From Lysobacter concretionis Ko07 = DSM 16239 (lineage in GTDB: Bacteria; Pseudomonadota; Gammaproteobacteria; Xanthomonadales; Xanthomonadaceae): a stretch of DNA of 64,000 nt. The first letter of the stretch is position 1, and each line of letters opens with the position of its first letter. Below are positions 7,881 to 16,391 of this stretch, in pieces. The position numbers were made by a program, and so were the translations under genes. The stretch covers positions 1-64,000 of the forward strand of contig NZ_AVPS01000003.1 of the NCBI RefSeq assembly GCF_000768345.1, in the 5' to 3' direction. The notes beneath the pieces are model-generated. The model was not told the DNA's origin, searched no databases, and worked only from the letters and a program-made list of their open reading frames with translations.

Positions 7881-8755
7881 AACATCGCGGTCATCGCCAT
7901 AGCGGCGCAAGGTCACGCGCCCCGAGGCGATATCTGGTGCTAGCGCGCGGCCAGGGAACCTCCCGGGCAAGCCCTTCTTTCTCACCCGCGAGCTAAACAG
8001 CAAGCAACCGCCAACCAGCTGCGATCCGCCCTGCACGCACCGGCACCCTCGTGCAGGAGACTCACCCTCGACGAAGAGTTTTTTCACAAGTGAGCAGGAA
8101 GTAGTCACCGGGGTCAGCAACGCGTCGAGGTAAAAAGAGTGGTGTGCTGGCGAGACAAGCTGGCGAGTCGCAAGCGGCCAAGAGGAAGACTCGGCGAACG
8201 GCGACGGCGAAAAGCTCGGGGCTGGCGCGCTGGGAGTCGTGAGCTTGAGAGCAAAAGCAGCAGCGCAGGCGGGTGGGGTTGGTCGTCTTTCGGGGTTGGT
8301 CGGCGGCCGGAGCAGCGAGGTTCTTAGGCATACACAACACGCACCACTGGTGGGGTAGAAGACGGGCCCGCTTTAAGCGATGAATCGCGCGCAAACCCTT
8401 GCCTGTCAACGGTTTGAGGACGTGCACGTCCAACGTGCCCGCTTTTTGCCGCGTAATGACCGCAAACCCTTGACCTAAGCGGGTTTCAGCAGGGGCCCCT
8501 GGTGCAGCCCTGATTTTTGGCCACGCCGACGAAACATGAAATCGAGGAGAAGCCGAAAAAAGTTGAGCGTCGGCTTCGCACTCGCCGCCAACGAGCCTTC
8601 AATTTTGATCGCCGCCACGACGAGCTGCCCTACATTTTCTGGCTGGGGAACATCTGATCGTGTTCGGACAGCGCAGCCACATTTCGCTAGGGGCACACCC
8701 AGGTCCCGATGAAAAACACGGACCGGCCGCTCCACCGGCACCGTCAAGCTGAGCG
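7881..8755. other. Gene-free region with palindrome and direct repeat
   Basis: Small frames here show no codon logic or recognised domain. Visible structure includes a perfect 14-bp palindrome GGACGTGCACGTCC at 8418-8431. It is flanked by two copies of CGCAAACCCTTG at 8390-8401 and 8461-8472. A binding site, partition site or replication-control site is possible, but nothing identifies it. Confidence 0.4.
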
Positions 8756-9094
8756 TTAGCGCGGCTTGCTTCGTCGATAACTTTCCGTGGAAATTCGTTT
8801 GAGTTGATCGGTCTCCGGATCGATATAGCGCACACGAAGTCCGTGCTCCCGTCCTTGGCTCTTGGCAAGTTCCCGCAATACCTCGCCCGGGGTGTCTTCA
8901 AGAAAATCGAGCACTCCCATCATCAAGCCCGGCATGAACAGGCCCGACTTTTCTCCCGCATCCTTCCAGACTTGGTGCGCGGTTTTTGGCATGAAGACCG
9001 TCACCTGTTGAGTGACGTCCGCATTATTTTCCCGCCACCGACGATTGCGTTCGGCGACAATTTTCCTATGATCAGTTGGTGCATTGTCCGACAT
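8756..9094 (-). CDS. Small hypothetical protein of the replicon module
   Basis: This is a 112-residue soluble protein. It has a charged N-terminus (KIVAERNRRWRENN) and then a strand-helix-helix-like stretch (residues ~25-65) that could be a ribbon-helix-helix fold. I do not recognise the family. It lies on the same strand as the replication initiator and downstream of it. Mobilizable plasmids often carry small DNA-binding partition or mobilization proteins in such positions. The function is unassigned. Confidence 0.6.
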   Translation of the reverse strand: MSDNAPTDHRKIVAERNRRWRENNADVTQQVTVFMPKTAHQVWKDAGEKSGLFMPGLMMGVLDFLEDTPGEVLRELAKSQGREHGLRVRYIDPETDQLKRISTESYRRSKPR

Positions 9095-9468
9095 GTTGGG
9101 CCCAGATCGATTGACCTGGCCATCAAAGCAGAGGGTAAATTTTCGTCAACCTTCGCGCACTCTTGGTCCCGTTTCCTGCACGACTGATGAGCACTTGACG
9201 TCAGCAACGCTCACAATTTTCAGGCCGAACGTAATCTCTTACAGAAGAGTTTTCGTTTACACACCAACCGCACCTCCCGTGATGCGCGGGTGGTGTGAAA
9301 AGGCAACAAGGAACCGGGAGCCGCAACGCTTTTAGGGCGATGCACTCCGCGATGCGTGGACCGGGAGGTGTGCGACCCGCAGCCATTGACTCGACTGACT
9401 TTCACCGCGATGCGCTATCGCTTCGGAGGTCTGTCTCGGCACCTCGAGCTCACGGCGATTAGCGGCGA
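9095..9468. other. Gene-free spacer between replication gene and small protein
   Basis: No convincing gene is visible. The stretch contains an 8-bp palindrome TGACGTCA near 9194. Its role is unknown. Confidence 0.35.
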
Positions 9469-10392
9469 TCACAGATTAAGCCCCGCTCTCCGCTCCCGGG
9501 CCGCCGTCGCTGCTTGCTCTTGCCAGCTCTTCTTCTTCGGCGTCGCGCTGGTCTCGTGCCTAATGATCGGCAAGAGCTTGACCTTGGTCTCAGCCTTTTT
9601 TACGACAACCAGCCGGTCTTGTTCATCAAGCGACCACGACTGCACCAGCGCTTCATCTCCCCCCATCAAATGGTTCATCGCCGCCTTGAGGCGACTGCGG
9701 AAGTCGCGCAGCTGCTTGGTGGTCGACCCACACTCAGTCCGGATAGCCGCTACGCTCTTCGCGGGCGGAACCTTGTGGGTAGCGATATAGTCGTGCAGCC
9801 AGCAAGCAAGATAGTTTTTACCCAGGCGAGCCTTCCTTCGCAGATCGTTGAACAGCACTTCATCGGAAAGATAGGGGGTCAGGTCAGCATTCAGTCTGAT
9901 TGCAAGCCATCCCGTCGGAGTTTCGTCCTTCGATCTGCGCTTCGTGTCGTGAACGACAGACGACACGAGCGTGCCCGCGTAGTCCACCCGCTTGCTCGTA
10001 TAAGCGATGTGAGCCTTGCTCAAGTCACTAAGGGTTTGCCATAACCGCCGCCGCTGATGCTGATCATCCGCGGCAGATCCGATCATGGACAGCAACTGGT
10101 CCGCTGGCACCAAAAACCGGTCGTTGTCGCCAACGCCCGCCGCCCTTGCTGCACAGATCACCGCTTGCCAAACCAGTGAATGCCGCTGAGTAAGGCGGGG
10201 CCCCGAATAGAGGAGAGTTCCTCCCAGCGCACCACCATCGATGCGCACAGGGACGTTATTCAATAACGGCGCTTCTTTCTCCTTGCCTCTGGGCAGGATC
10301 GACGCGCTAAACAATGCCGATCGGAGCAACCCCATTGGGATGGGTGGCGCGAGATCTGTTTGTGCAAGCTGTTGAGCGGTGGAGGGCCTCAT
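9469..10392 (-). CDS. TrfA-like plasmid replication initiator
   Basis: This 307-residue protein resembles the TrfA family of IncP-type initiators. That family has an N-terminal region like LLRSALFSASIL, a central winged-helix region (TQRHSLVWQAVICAA; LSMIGSAADDQHQRRRLWQTLSDLSKA) and a basic C-terminus. TrfA binds iterons, opens the origin and loads the host helicase. Six tandem 23-bp iterons lie 80 bases upstream of the start, which strongly supports the call and suggests that the promoter region is autoregulated. The ATG at 10392 has no clear ribosome site; a second in-frame ATG about 20 codons on (MGLLRSALF) may also be used. A replicon inside a chromosomally integrated element suggests that the excised form can replicate. 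Confidence 0.82.
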   Translation of the reverse strand: MRPSTAQQLAQTDLAPPIPMGLLRSALFSASILPRGKEKEAPLLNNVPVRIDGGALGGTLLYSGPRLTQRHSLVWQAVICAARAAGVGDNDRFLVPADQLLSMIGSAADDQHQRRRLWQTLSDLSKAHIAYTSKRVDYAGTLVSSVVHDTKRRSKDETPTGWLAIRLNADLTPYLSDEVLFNDLRRKARLGKNYLACWLHDYIATHKVPPAKSVAAIRTECGSTTKQLRDFRSRLKAAMNHLMGGDEALVQSWSLDEQDRLVVVKKAETKVKLLPIIRHETSATPKKKSWQEQAATAARERRAGLNL

Positions 10393-10471
10393 GCCTAGAA
10401 ACTAAGGGAGAGCGCCTGTCCGTCAAGGACCACGCTGACCAGCAGCGCTGTTCGTTTTCTCGCCCTGAGCA

Positions 10472-10608
10472 GTAACCCGTGGCAATCACGCGCGGTAACC
10501 CGTGGCAATCGCACGCGGTAACCCGTGGCAATCGCACGCGGTAACCCGTGGCAATCACGCGCGGTAACCCGTGGCAATCACGCGCGAAACCCGTGGCAAT
10601 CACACGCG
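10472..10608. repeat. Six tandem 23-bp iterons (putative oriV)
   Basis: Five exact-length units begin at 10472, 10495, 10518, 10541 and 10564, and a sixth 22-base unit begins at 10587. The unit starts GTAACCCGTGGCAATC and ends with a variable ACGCGCG, GCACGCG or ACACGCG. The units abut with no spacers, which rules out CRISPR. They lie just upstream of the TrfA-like gene, and an AT-rich tract (about 10617-10690) follows them. This is the layout of an iteron-controlled plasmid origin. Confidence 0.88.
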
Positions 10609-11025
10609 GGGGTGTTCTTGTAAGTGCTGATTTTGCAAGAGATTTTCGCCGTTTTCGCTTCTGTAGGCTTTTAGGCTTAAGAAAGGATAAGGGCGCACGG
10701 GGTGCGCAGATCTTCGCTTTCGCTCATGGAAAATCAAGGGCAAAAGCAGTCGCTACGCGACCCAAAAGCCAGGTCAAGAGCAACAGCGGGCGCTACGCGC
10801 CCAGAAGCAACAGCGGGGGTGCTGCGCACCCCTACGCTCGCTGACGCTCGCTGTTTTCTGGGCTGACGCCCATCCTCTCGCCGTGGCGGCCAATGGCCGC
10901 CTGACGGCCTACATCGCTCCAATACCAGGCGCAGCGTCAGAGGTCCCCGCCGCGAAAGCGGAGCCATGCGGGCGAAAGCCCGTTCACCGCTTTTTCCCGA
11001 TCGCGCGCGAAGCGCGTGGTCGGCC
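10609..11025. other. AT-rich tract and hairpin array beside the origin
   Basis: About 10617-10690 is AT-rich and could be the origin's melting region. It is followed by perfect short hairpins with three-base loops at 10693-10707, 10749-10761, 10788-10802, 10816-10832 and 10885-10901. Two of the loops are TAC. The sequence AGCAACAGCGGG precedes two of the hairpins. No gene is supported here. Confidence 0.6.
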
Positions 11026-11346
11026 TTAGAACAGGCGGGGACCGATCGAACTTCGACACTTGCGCCCCACCCCGCCACTGGACACCACTGGGGCTGGTGT
11101 CGCCACCCGGTTGCGTGCTCTCGCATCCAGCGCCGCGCCCAGGGCCACCACAGGCACCAGCCAGCGCGCTCCCGTCTTGGTCAGGCCTGGGACCAGCACC
11201 CCGGCGTCCAATTCGTTCCTGACGCGCTCTACGCGCTTCCTGGTGGCCGACCCATACAGGACCAGGGCGATCTCGCTGGGGGAGAGCGCAACGCGCCCTG
11301 GGAACGCCTCACGCAGCACGTCGACACTGGACACTCTCACGGTCAT
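11026..11346 (-). CDS. Hypothetical protein, possible winged-helix DNA binder
   Basis: This is a 106-residue protein. Residues ~20-65 (LSPSEIALVLYGSATRKRVERV, then GARWLVPVVAL) suggest a small helix-turn-helix of excisionase or plasmid-regulator type. The C-terminus is basic. Its ATG overlaps the stop of the gene upstream (ATGA at 11343-11346), so it is the last gene of a coupled leftward operon with the Panacea-type protein. I cannot name the family. Confidence 0.55.
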   Translation of the reverse strand: MTVRVSSVDVLREAFPGRVALSPSEIALVLYGSATRKRVERVRNELDAGVLVPGLTKTGARWLVPVVALGAALDARARNRVATPAPVVSSGGVGRKCRSSIGPRLF

Positions 11347-11876
11347 GCCCCCTTGGCTCCGCGAGGTCGCTTAGAGCGCAGCGGCGACACATACTCGCCC
11401 CGCCGTTCCAACAGGTCATCGAGCCAGCTACTCATGCCGTAATCGGCCACGGCTTGCAGCTGCACGTCCTGCCACACCACAACAAGCAGGTCAGCGGCTT
11501 CGTCGGTCATTGGGAAGAACGGGGCCTCGGGCTCGCGCAGGAACCAGTCCCCCTGCAGCACTCCGCAATGAGTGCAGCTGTTGCCCAAGTAGACCTCTCC
11601 GGCCGTTGCCGACGCCATCAAGTCCATCCACGGCGCAACTGCCTTGACCGCGCGCAGTGTGTCCGGGTCGATCCAGGTGATGTTGCCAAGCAAGGCAGGC
11701 TCAAAGCAGCGCTCGAATACCAGATCCATGCCATCCTCTCCCAGCTCCATGCCCTCGCGATGCTCGCCCACGGCCAGTGCCGCTACGGGCGTCTTGGCCG
11801 CGCACTTGAAGCACACGACTTCGCCTGTCAGGACCGCGAACCGGTCAGCGACAACGGTGGGGATGGGCTCGTCCAT
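11343..11876 (-). CDS. Hypothetical protein with two CxxC motifs
   Basis: This is a 177-residue acidic protein from ATG 11876. CFKC lies near residue 22 and CTHC near residue 102, which suggests a zinc-bound fold. The text between them (YLGN and WIDPDTLRAVKA) is not recognised. I preferred 11876 over a longer frame that would run into the preceding gene. It sits between the possible PemK-like gene and a small DNA-binding-like gene in one operon. The function is unknown. Confidence 0.6.
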   Translation of the reverse strand: MDEPIPTVVADRFAVLTGEVVCFKCAAKTPVAALAVGEHREGMELGEDGMDLVFERCFEPALLGNITWIDPDTLRAVKAVAPWMDLMASATAGEVYLGNSCTHCGVLQGDWFLREPEAPFFPMTDEAADLLVVVWQDVQLQAVADYGMSSWLDDLLERRGEYVSPLRSKRPRGAKGA

Positions 11877-11940
11877 AGCCCATTCGAGCGTAACCGGCGC
11901 AGCTCGGTCAACTGAACGGAACACCGCCGCCTTGCGGCAT

Positions 11941-12690
11941 CTAGGCGAGGTTCTCGGCGTGTTCGGGAGCCAATTCGCCTCGAAGTAGCTCCACCATGTC
12001 GATGTAGGCCTGGTCCACGCCTCTCCCCTGTAGCGTGAGCAATTGCCCATGCATGATGGCCTGGCGAAGCTGGCTTAATGACAGCGCACAAAGCTCCGTA
12101 GGCTTGGGAAGCGTTGTCCAAAACGCCCGATCCAGTCGAAGAACACTGTCGTTGCGAACGATCCCGCCGCTCCTGGGCAAGAACACCAGCTGCGGATAGA
12201 CCAGGCATTCCGCTCTTGCCGCGATGGTCGCCGTAACCGACCGAGGCTCGTTGGGCGTTGACACTGAATACATCGGAGCAACGAGAGCCGCAGGACGCAT
12301 GAACGCGCTCCTGGCACGGTTTCGTTGTGCTTCTGGCAGGCGCTTGTCAGCGATACCGTCGGCGATGGCCAGCACTACGCAGGGCCGCACCTTCGAAGTG
12401 AGCGCCAGCAACTCCTGGCAGTCTCCAAGCCTCTCCTTGAACAGCGGCAGGCGGTTAGGCTTGTGTCGGTAATCCTTATCGGGCTCGACATTTCGGATGG
12501 TGCCTGACGCTGACGCATGCGACGTCTGGTCGGATCGCTGCGCATCGAAAACCCGCCACGTCTGCCCAATATCAGGCACCACCGTCTGGATGACCTGCCC
12601 CACCTCGGGCGTCCCTTCGGTGGGTGGCCGATGCTTCTCGTCGTAGGGCTGCAAGATGGCGTGGATGTCCGTTCCGTTGCCAAATCCCAT
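11941..12690 (-). CDS. Possible MazF/PemK-fold protein beside Panacea-type antitoxin
   Basis: This 249-residue protein has an unrecognised N-terminal third. A segment SKVRPCVVLAIADG at ~99-112 and PQLVFLPRSGG to DSVLRLDRAFW at ~167-191 resemble the RPvlVL and DSvlrLDrl strands of MazF/PemK toxins, which cleave RNA. The match is by eye and weak. The gene starts nine bases after the Panacea-domain gene, an arrangement seen in PanAT toxin-antitoxin pairs, where varied toxins follow PanA. The alternative is an unrelated cargo protein. Confidence 0.5.
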   Translation of the reverse strand: MGFGNGTDIHAILQPYDEKHRPPTEGTPEVGQVIQTVVPDIGQTWRVFDAQRSDQTSHASASGTIRNVEPDKDYRHKPNRLPLFKERLGDCQELLALTSKVRPCVVLAIADGIADKRLPEAQRNRARSAFMRPAALVAPMYSVSTPNEPRSVTATIAARAECLVYPQLVFLPRSGGIVRNDSVLRLDRAFWTTLPKPTELCALSLSQLRQAIMHGQLLTLQGRGVDQAYIDMVELLRGELAPEHAENLA

Positions 12691-12699
12691 GACGTGACC

Positions 12700-13419
12700 T
12701 CAGGCCAATTGAGCAGTGAACGCGATGGGATCGCGGTCGGCATCTTCGGCATCCATTGCCGCCGAAGCCTCAACAAATGCAAGATCGTAAATCGGTCGAT
12801 GCGCCGCCATCGCCCGGGCGTTGCCTTTACCGCGCGTATAGGTCTGCGCTACCCGCTCAGCCAACTGCGCCAGCTTCAAGATCTTTGCGTGATCGGAAAT
12901 GCTGGTGTGCTTGTGCGCTTGCACCTGTCCTGCGTCCTTCAGCACACCAAAATCGATACGCTTTCCCGGCGTTGCGCCCTGCATCGGTAGCGTCTTGAAA
13001 TACGCATGATCAAGCAACTTGCTCAGATCCTTGGCGAACTTTCGGACCATCGATCCGAACCGCGCGGCTCCCGTGCCAACCACGCCCACTTCGCTCAACG
13101 AGGGACCCTGGGGATACTCGCCCAACCAGTAGAGCGAAAAGTCCTTGCCTCGATACTCATCAGACAACGATTGAACGAGGCCGCGGCTAGCAAGCTCGTC
13201 AATGCCACCAGCGAGGTTGACGGCAAACGGGCCAAAGGAGTGGAAATACCAATCCGACCCACTAACGGTCTCGCCCTCGTGTGCTTCGGCATGGAGGCAA
13301 TCGAGGAGGTAGACCAGCTTGAACAACGTTGTGCGCGTGATCCGCCCAACACCTGCCTCCCGGGCTTCCCGAAGGACGGCTAGGATGGCGGACTGCATTG
13401 GAGCGGGGACTTGGGGCAT
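12700..13419 (-). CDS. Panacea (DUF4065/SocA-like) domain protein, putative PanA antitoxin
   Basis: The protein has 239 residues from ATG 13419; an upstream TTG at 13455 is also possible. Residues ~26-75 read ITRTTLFKLVYLLDCLHAEA, followed by SDWYFHSFGPFAVNL. This matches the K-L-YL plus GP pattern of the Panacea domain found in SocA-like antitoxins. The C-terminal half is extended and unrecognised. Panacea proteins neutralise diverse toxins encoded next to them. The following gene (11941-12690) is nine bases away and is the candidate toxin. The start lacks a good ribosome site. Confidence 0.65.
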   Translation of the reverse strand: MPQVPAPMQSAILAVLREAREAGVGRITRTTLFKLVYLLDCLHAEAHEGETVSGSDWYFHSFGPFAVNLAGGIDELASRGLVQSLSDEYRGKDFSLYWLGEYPQGPSLSEVGVVGTGAARFGSMVRKFAKDLSKLLDHAYFKTLPMQGATPGKRIDFGVLKDAGQVQAHKHTSISDHAKILKLAQLAERVAQTYTRGKGNARAMAAHRPIYDLAFVEASAAMDAEDADRDPIAFTAQLA

Positions 13420-13527
13420 GGGCACGGAGCGGGTAAACCGTAGAAGTATAACCAAGTAGCCTGAACTGGCTGAATGGGCAAGTGCGGCAAGACCTGCGGT
13501 CGGCCTACCGCCATGAACGGCGAAACG

Positions 13528-15576
13528 TCAGTGCGGCGGCCTCAACTTCGGATAGCGGCTGGTATCCGGCTTGGATCGAGGACCCTGCGGCTTGTGATCC
13601 ATGCCCGTCCGATCACTGTCCGGCGCGGGCTTGAACGGCTGCAAGTAGATCTCATCCTCTGGCGCAATCGGGATGGGAATGGGATACAGCCGCTCGAAGC
13701 GCTGCGTCTCATCGACCATGTCCGTGCGTGCGAGGTCGGTCTGCTTCTCGTAGTAGCGCTTGGCCTTGTCCACCAGCATTCGCTTGGCATCGCGGTAGGC
13801 CTTGGAAGCGGCTTCCCAGCGCGCCTTCAACTCGCCCTTCCACTTCTCCCAGGCTTTGACCTCCTTACGCGTGGCATCGCGCCCAGGACGAGGGTGGGCG
13901 ATCAGCTGTTGGTTGACCTCGGTTTGCACCTCCGACAGATGGTTCAGTGCACGACGAGCGGCATCCTCCCTCCTGGATAGCCGGGTTACGGCATGGATGT
14001 AGGTGTTAGTCGCCCCCACCAGACGCTCCATGTCTTCACGAAGCATAGGCTTGTGCCAGTAGCCGCCCACCCGGTGGATGTTCATCGCGTCCACCGCATC
14101 GAGGAACTGGATCTCAGGCACGCCACCGATGTCCTGAATGCTGTCCAGGTAGGCCTTGCTCGCTTCCAGCATGCTCGCCAACCACTCCTCGATGGCTGCG
14201 GTCTGGGCGTTGATCACCTCAGCCCCCGCCCCTGTTGCTCGCGTCAAGCGAAGCTTGCTGCTACTAAGGCGAGCGGCTGGTGCAGTGCTGTTGCCGCCCT
14301 TGCGCTTGGACCCACTGGGCGCCTTCTTGATGTGCTCCTTGAACACATCGATGGCGGCCTTGGGGGCCGGCACTTCGATGTCATCCTTGGGTGGAGGCGG
14401 CAGGATGTCATCGGCGTCTTTGGGGGGTGGAGGCAGGATGTCGCCCGTGGCCACGTCCCCGGCGGTTGAAGGGTCTTGCGGCGGGCGCAGCTGCTCGAGA
14501 TCGAACGCCTCGGTCTGCGCTTCGAACTCCTTGGCGTATTGCTCCTCGATGCCACCCGGCTTGGGCTCGGCGAACGGATCAATGCCCGAGCTGCGTCGGA
14601 AGATGTTGTCGTCGTCGACCGGCGTGGTGTCGGCTTCGGTCTCCATCGTCGCCAACTGGTCCAGGAACCGTTGCAGCGGCACGCGCGCCTGGGCCTCTCG
14701 CTGGCGCTCCGCCAAAGCGGCAATCCGCGAATGCAACCGCGACTCATCCATGAGGCGCCCTTCGTTCTCCGCCTTGTCCAGGTAGTCGTTCAGGAGCTTC
14801 CGATTGTCGATGATCGTCTCGCGCTGGAAGATCCCGCGGTCGATCCAGTCGTCTTGCTTGCGAGCAACAGCCGTGGCCGCCTTGCCCATGTGCCTGGTGG
14901 GTGTGCGGGTTAGGACAATGGCCTTGGTGTAGTCGCCTTGGGCCTCGGCTTCCTCGGCCTGGGCTTTCAGGGAGCGGTGGTCGATCCGATCTTCATAGCC
15001 AGCAGCCTCCAAGGCAGAGTTGCAGCGTTCCTGCCACAGCGGACGTTCAACCTCCATCGGGTTGGGGAGCGCCGGCTTCTGGCGAGCACACGAGTGCGGG
15101 TCCAGTGCCTCGCACTTCCTGCCCAGCGTTCCATCGAGGTTGACGCGACAGTAAGTCAGCAACAGGTGGGCGTGGGTGTTGCGGTCGTCGCCTCGCGCAC
15201 TGGGCGCATGGACGGCCAGGTCCACAGCAACGCCATATCGCTCGATGAGATCAGACGCATAGTCCTGGGCGAGCTTGATCTTCTCGTCGTCCGAAAGCTC
15301 AGAAGGCAGGGCAACGACAAACTCTCGAGCGCAAACGGCGCCTTGGCGGTAGTTCTTCTTGTCGACCTTGGACCAGAACTCTCCCCGCTCCGCCGTATTT
15401 CCACCAGGCAGCATCAGGCGCGAATGCAGAACACCCTTCTTGCGCGAATAGTTGTGAACCTCGCCGTTGTTCTCATCGGTCAAAGACACGCCCGCACGAT
15501 AGGCAGCCGCAGCCGTGGACGTTTTACCGTCGGTCTTCTGGACAGCCACTTTTGCGCTTAGGTGGTAGATGGCCAT
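13528..15576 (-). CDS. mobA: MobA/MobL-family relaxase (MobQ type)
   Basis: This 682-residue relaxase nicks oriT and leads the DNA strand during mobilization. It starts MAIYHLSAKV like RSF1010 MobA, with GGAGAG upstream of ATG 15576. Candidate catalytic Tyr26 lies in AAAAYRAG, and the metal-binding histidine motif is NTHAHLLLTYC at ~133-143. The N-terminal ~220 residues are the relaxase. The remaining ~460 are charged and Pro-rich (two PPPPKD repeats near 385-400). These may bind DNA or a coupling protein, and no primase motif is evident. An oriT-like site lies 220 bases upstream, and a TraD-like gene is divergent beyond it. The name mobA here is the relaxase, not the molybdenum enzyme at 50499. 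Confidence 0.88.
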   Translation of the reverse strand: MAIYHLSAKVAVQKTDGKTSTAAAAYRAGVSLTDENNGEVHNYSRKKGVLHSRLMLPGGNTAERGEFWSKVDKKNYRQGAVCAREFVVALPSELSDDEKIKLAQDYASDLIERYGVAVDLAVHAPSARGDDRNTHAHLLLTYCRVNLDGTLGRKCEALDPHSCARQKPALPNPMEVERPLWQERCNSALEAAGYEDRIDHRSLKAQAEEAEAQGDYTKAIVLTRTPTRHMGKAATAVARKQDDWIDRGIFQRETIIDNRKLLNDYLDKAENEGRLMDESRLHSRIAALAERQREAQARVPLQRFLDQLATMETEADTTPVDDDNIFRRSSGIDPFAEPKPGGIEEQYAKEFEAQTEAFDLEQLRPPQDPSTAGDVATGDILPPPPKDADDILPPPPKDDIEVPAPKAAIDVFKEHIKKAPSGSKRKGGNSTAPAARLSSSKLRLTRATGAGAEVINAQTAAIEEWLASMLEASKAYLDSIQDIGGVPEIQFLDAVDAMNIHRVGGYWHKPMLREDMERLVGATNTYIHAVTRLSRREDAARRALNHLSEVQTEVNQQLIAHPRPGRDATRKEVKAWEKWKGELKARWEAASKAYRDAKRMLVDKAKRYYEKQTDLARTDMVDETQRFERLYPIPIPIAPEDEIYLQPFKPAPDSDRTGMDHKPQGPRSKPDTSRYPKLRPPH

Positions 15577-16155
15577 TAGCCGCTCTCCACCACACAAGCA
15601 ACACGCGAACGATGTAGACATCCTGCTGAAGCGCCGCGAGCTCCTCGGGGAGCCATCGACAGCGCCAGCAATGTCCACATTTCACACAACCACGCGACTC
15701 CATATAGCGATAACAGCGACGTCCCCCTAGGGGGACTAGCATCGGGGGGCGAGCACGACAGTGCTCGGGGGTTTGGGGCGCAGCCCCAACGCACGCAGAG
15801 ACGAAGTCTCTGCACTAAGTGCGCTATTGCTTTCCAATCGAGGCCCCTCACGGGTCCTTTCTCGGGCAATAGAACCGGGTCGTCCTCGCTGCGTTCGGCC
15901 TTCCCCGGCCTGGGCTCGCCTATGGCTCGCCCCCCTTAGTTACCAGGGTGGCAGAACGTCGGAACTTGGCAACGTCACAAGCCAAAGCCAGTTCGATAAG
16001 AGCAAGAGCAATCACTCGCTAACGCTCGCGGTGATTGGCCTTTGGCCTTACATAGGCGCCGGTCAATGAAAGTGCGCGCCTTGAGTTGCTTTTTTTCTAA
16101 CTCGAGGTAGACGTAAGGGGAGCCGATTGGGCCGCCCGCTAATTCGCCGACACCT
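15577..16155. other. Divergent transfer region with stacked hairpins
   Basis: No gene is visible. In order there is a 16-bp palindrome GTCCCCCTAGGGGGAC (15721-15736), hairpins at 15750-15767 and 15773-15789, and then the oriT hairpin. It separates the leftward relaxase gene from the rightward accessory genes, as in IncQ-type plasmids. Confidence 0.6.
15795..15830 (+). other. Putative oriT (IncQ/MobQ-like nick region)
   Basis: A perfect 8-bp inverted repeat, GCAGAGAC-GAA-GTCTCTGC (15795-15813), is followed directly by ACTAAGTGCGC. RSF1010-type oriT has the same plan: an inverted repeat followed by TAAGTGCGCCCT, with nicking inside that sequence. TAAGTGCGC is at 15816-15824. The site lies beside a MobA/MobL relaxase, which supports the call. 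The nick position is inferred from the family. Confidence 0.75.
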
Positions 16156-16371
16156 ATGAATGACGAAAAGCTTCGACTACAGATAGCCACACAACTACTG
16201 GCAGGCGTGCTCAGCCAAGAACGAAATCGTGAGGAGCTCGCCGATCCCTCAACCATCGATCGTGTTTTAGATCTGGCCGATCAACTCATCCAGCGAGATC
16301 AAGAATGGGAGCTTGACCGAGCCAATCGGACTCTCGCCGCTGCCCGTAACCGAAACGATATATCTCTTTAA
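16156..16371 (+). CDS. Small hypothetical protein near oriT
   Basis: This is a 71-residue, highly charged, helical protein (QLLAGVLSQERNREELAD, then LDLADQLIQRDQEWELDR). It is 20 bases before the TraD-like gene and on the same strand. The position suggests a mobilization accessory role, but no family is recognised. Confidence 0.55.
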   Translation: MNDEKLRLQIATQLLAGVLSQERNREELADPSTIDRVLDLADQLIQRDQEWELDRANRTLAAARNRNDISL

Positions 16372-16391
16372 CTCACCCCTCACCGATCTTC

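Noticed and set aside
8062-8433. 123-codon minus-strand frame in the gene-free region
   Set aside because: Composition and lack of ribosome site or domain suggest chance; the palindrome lies at its start.
10307-10603. Short repetitive minus-strand frames across the iterons
   Set aside because: The repeated peptide simply reflects translation of the iteron DNA.
10472-10608. Tandem repeats that might be taken for a CRISPR array
   Set aside because: The 23-bp units abut with no spacers and sit by a TrfA-like initiator, so they are iterons.
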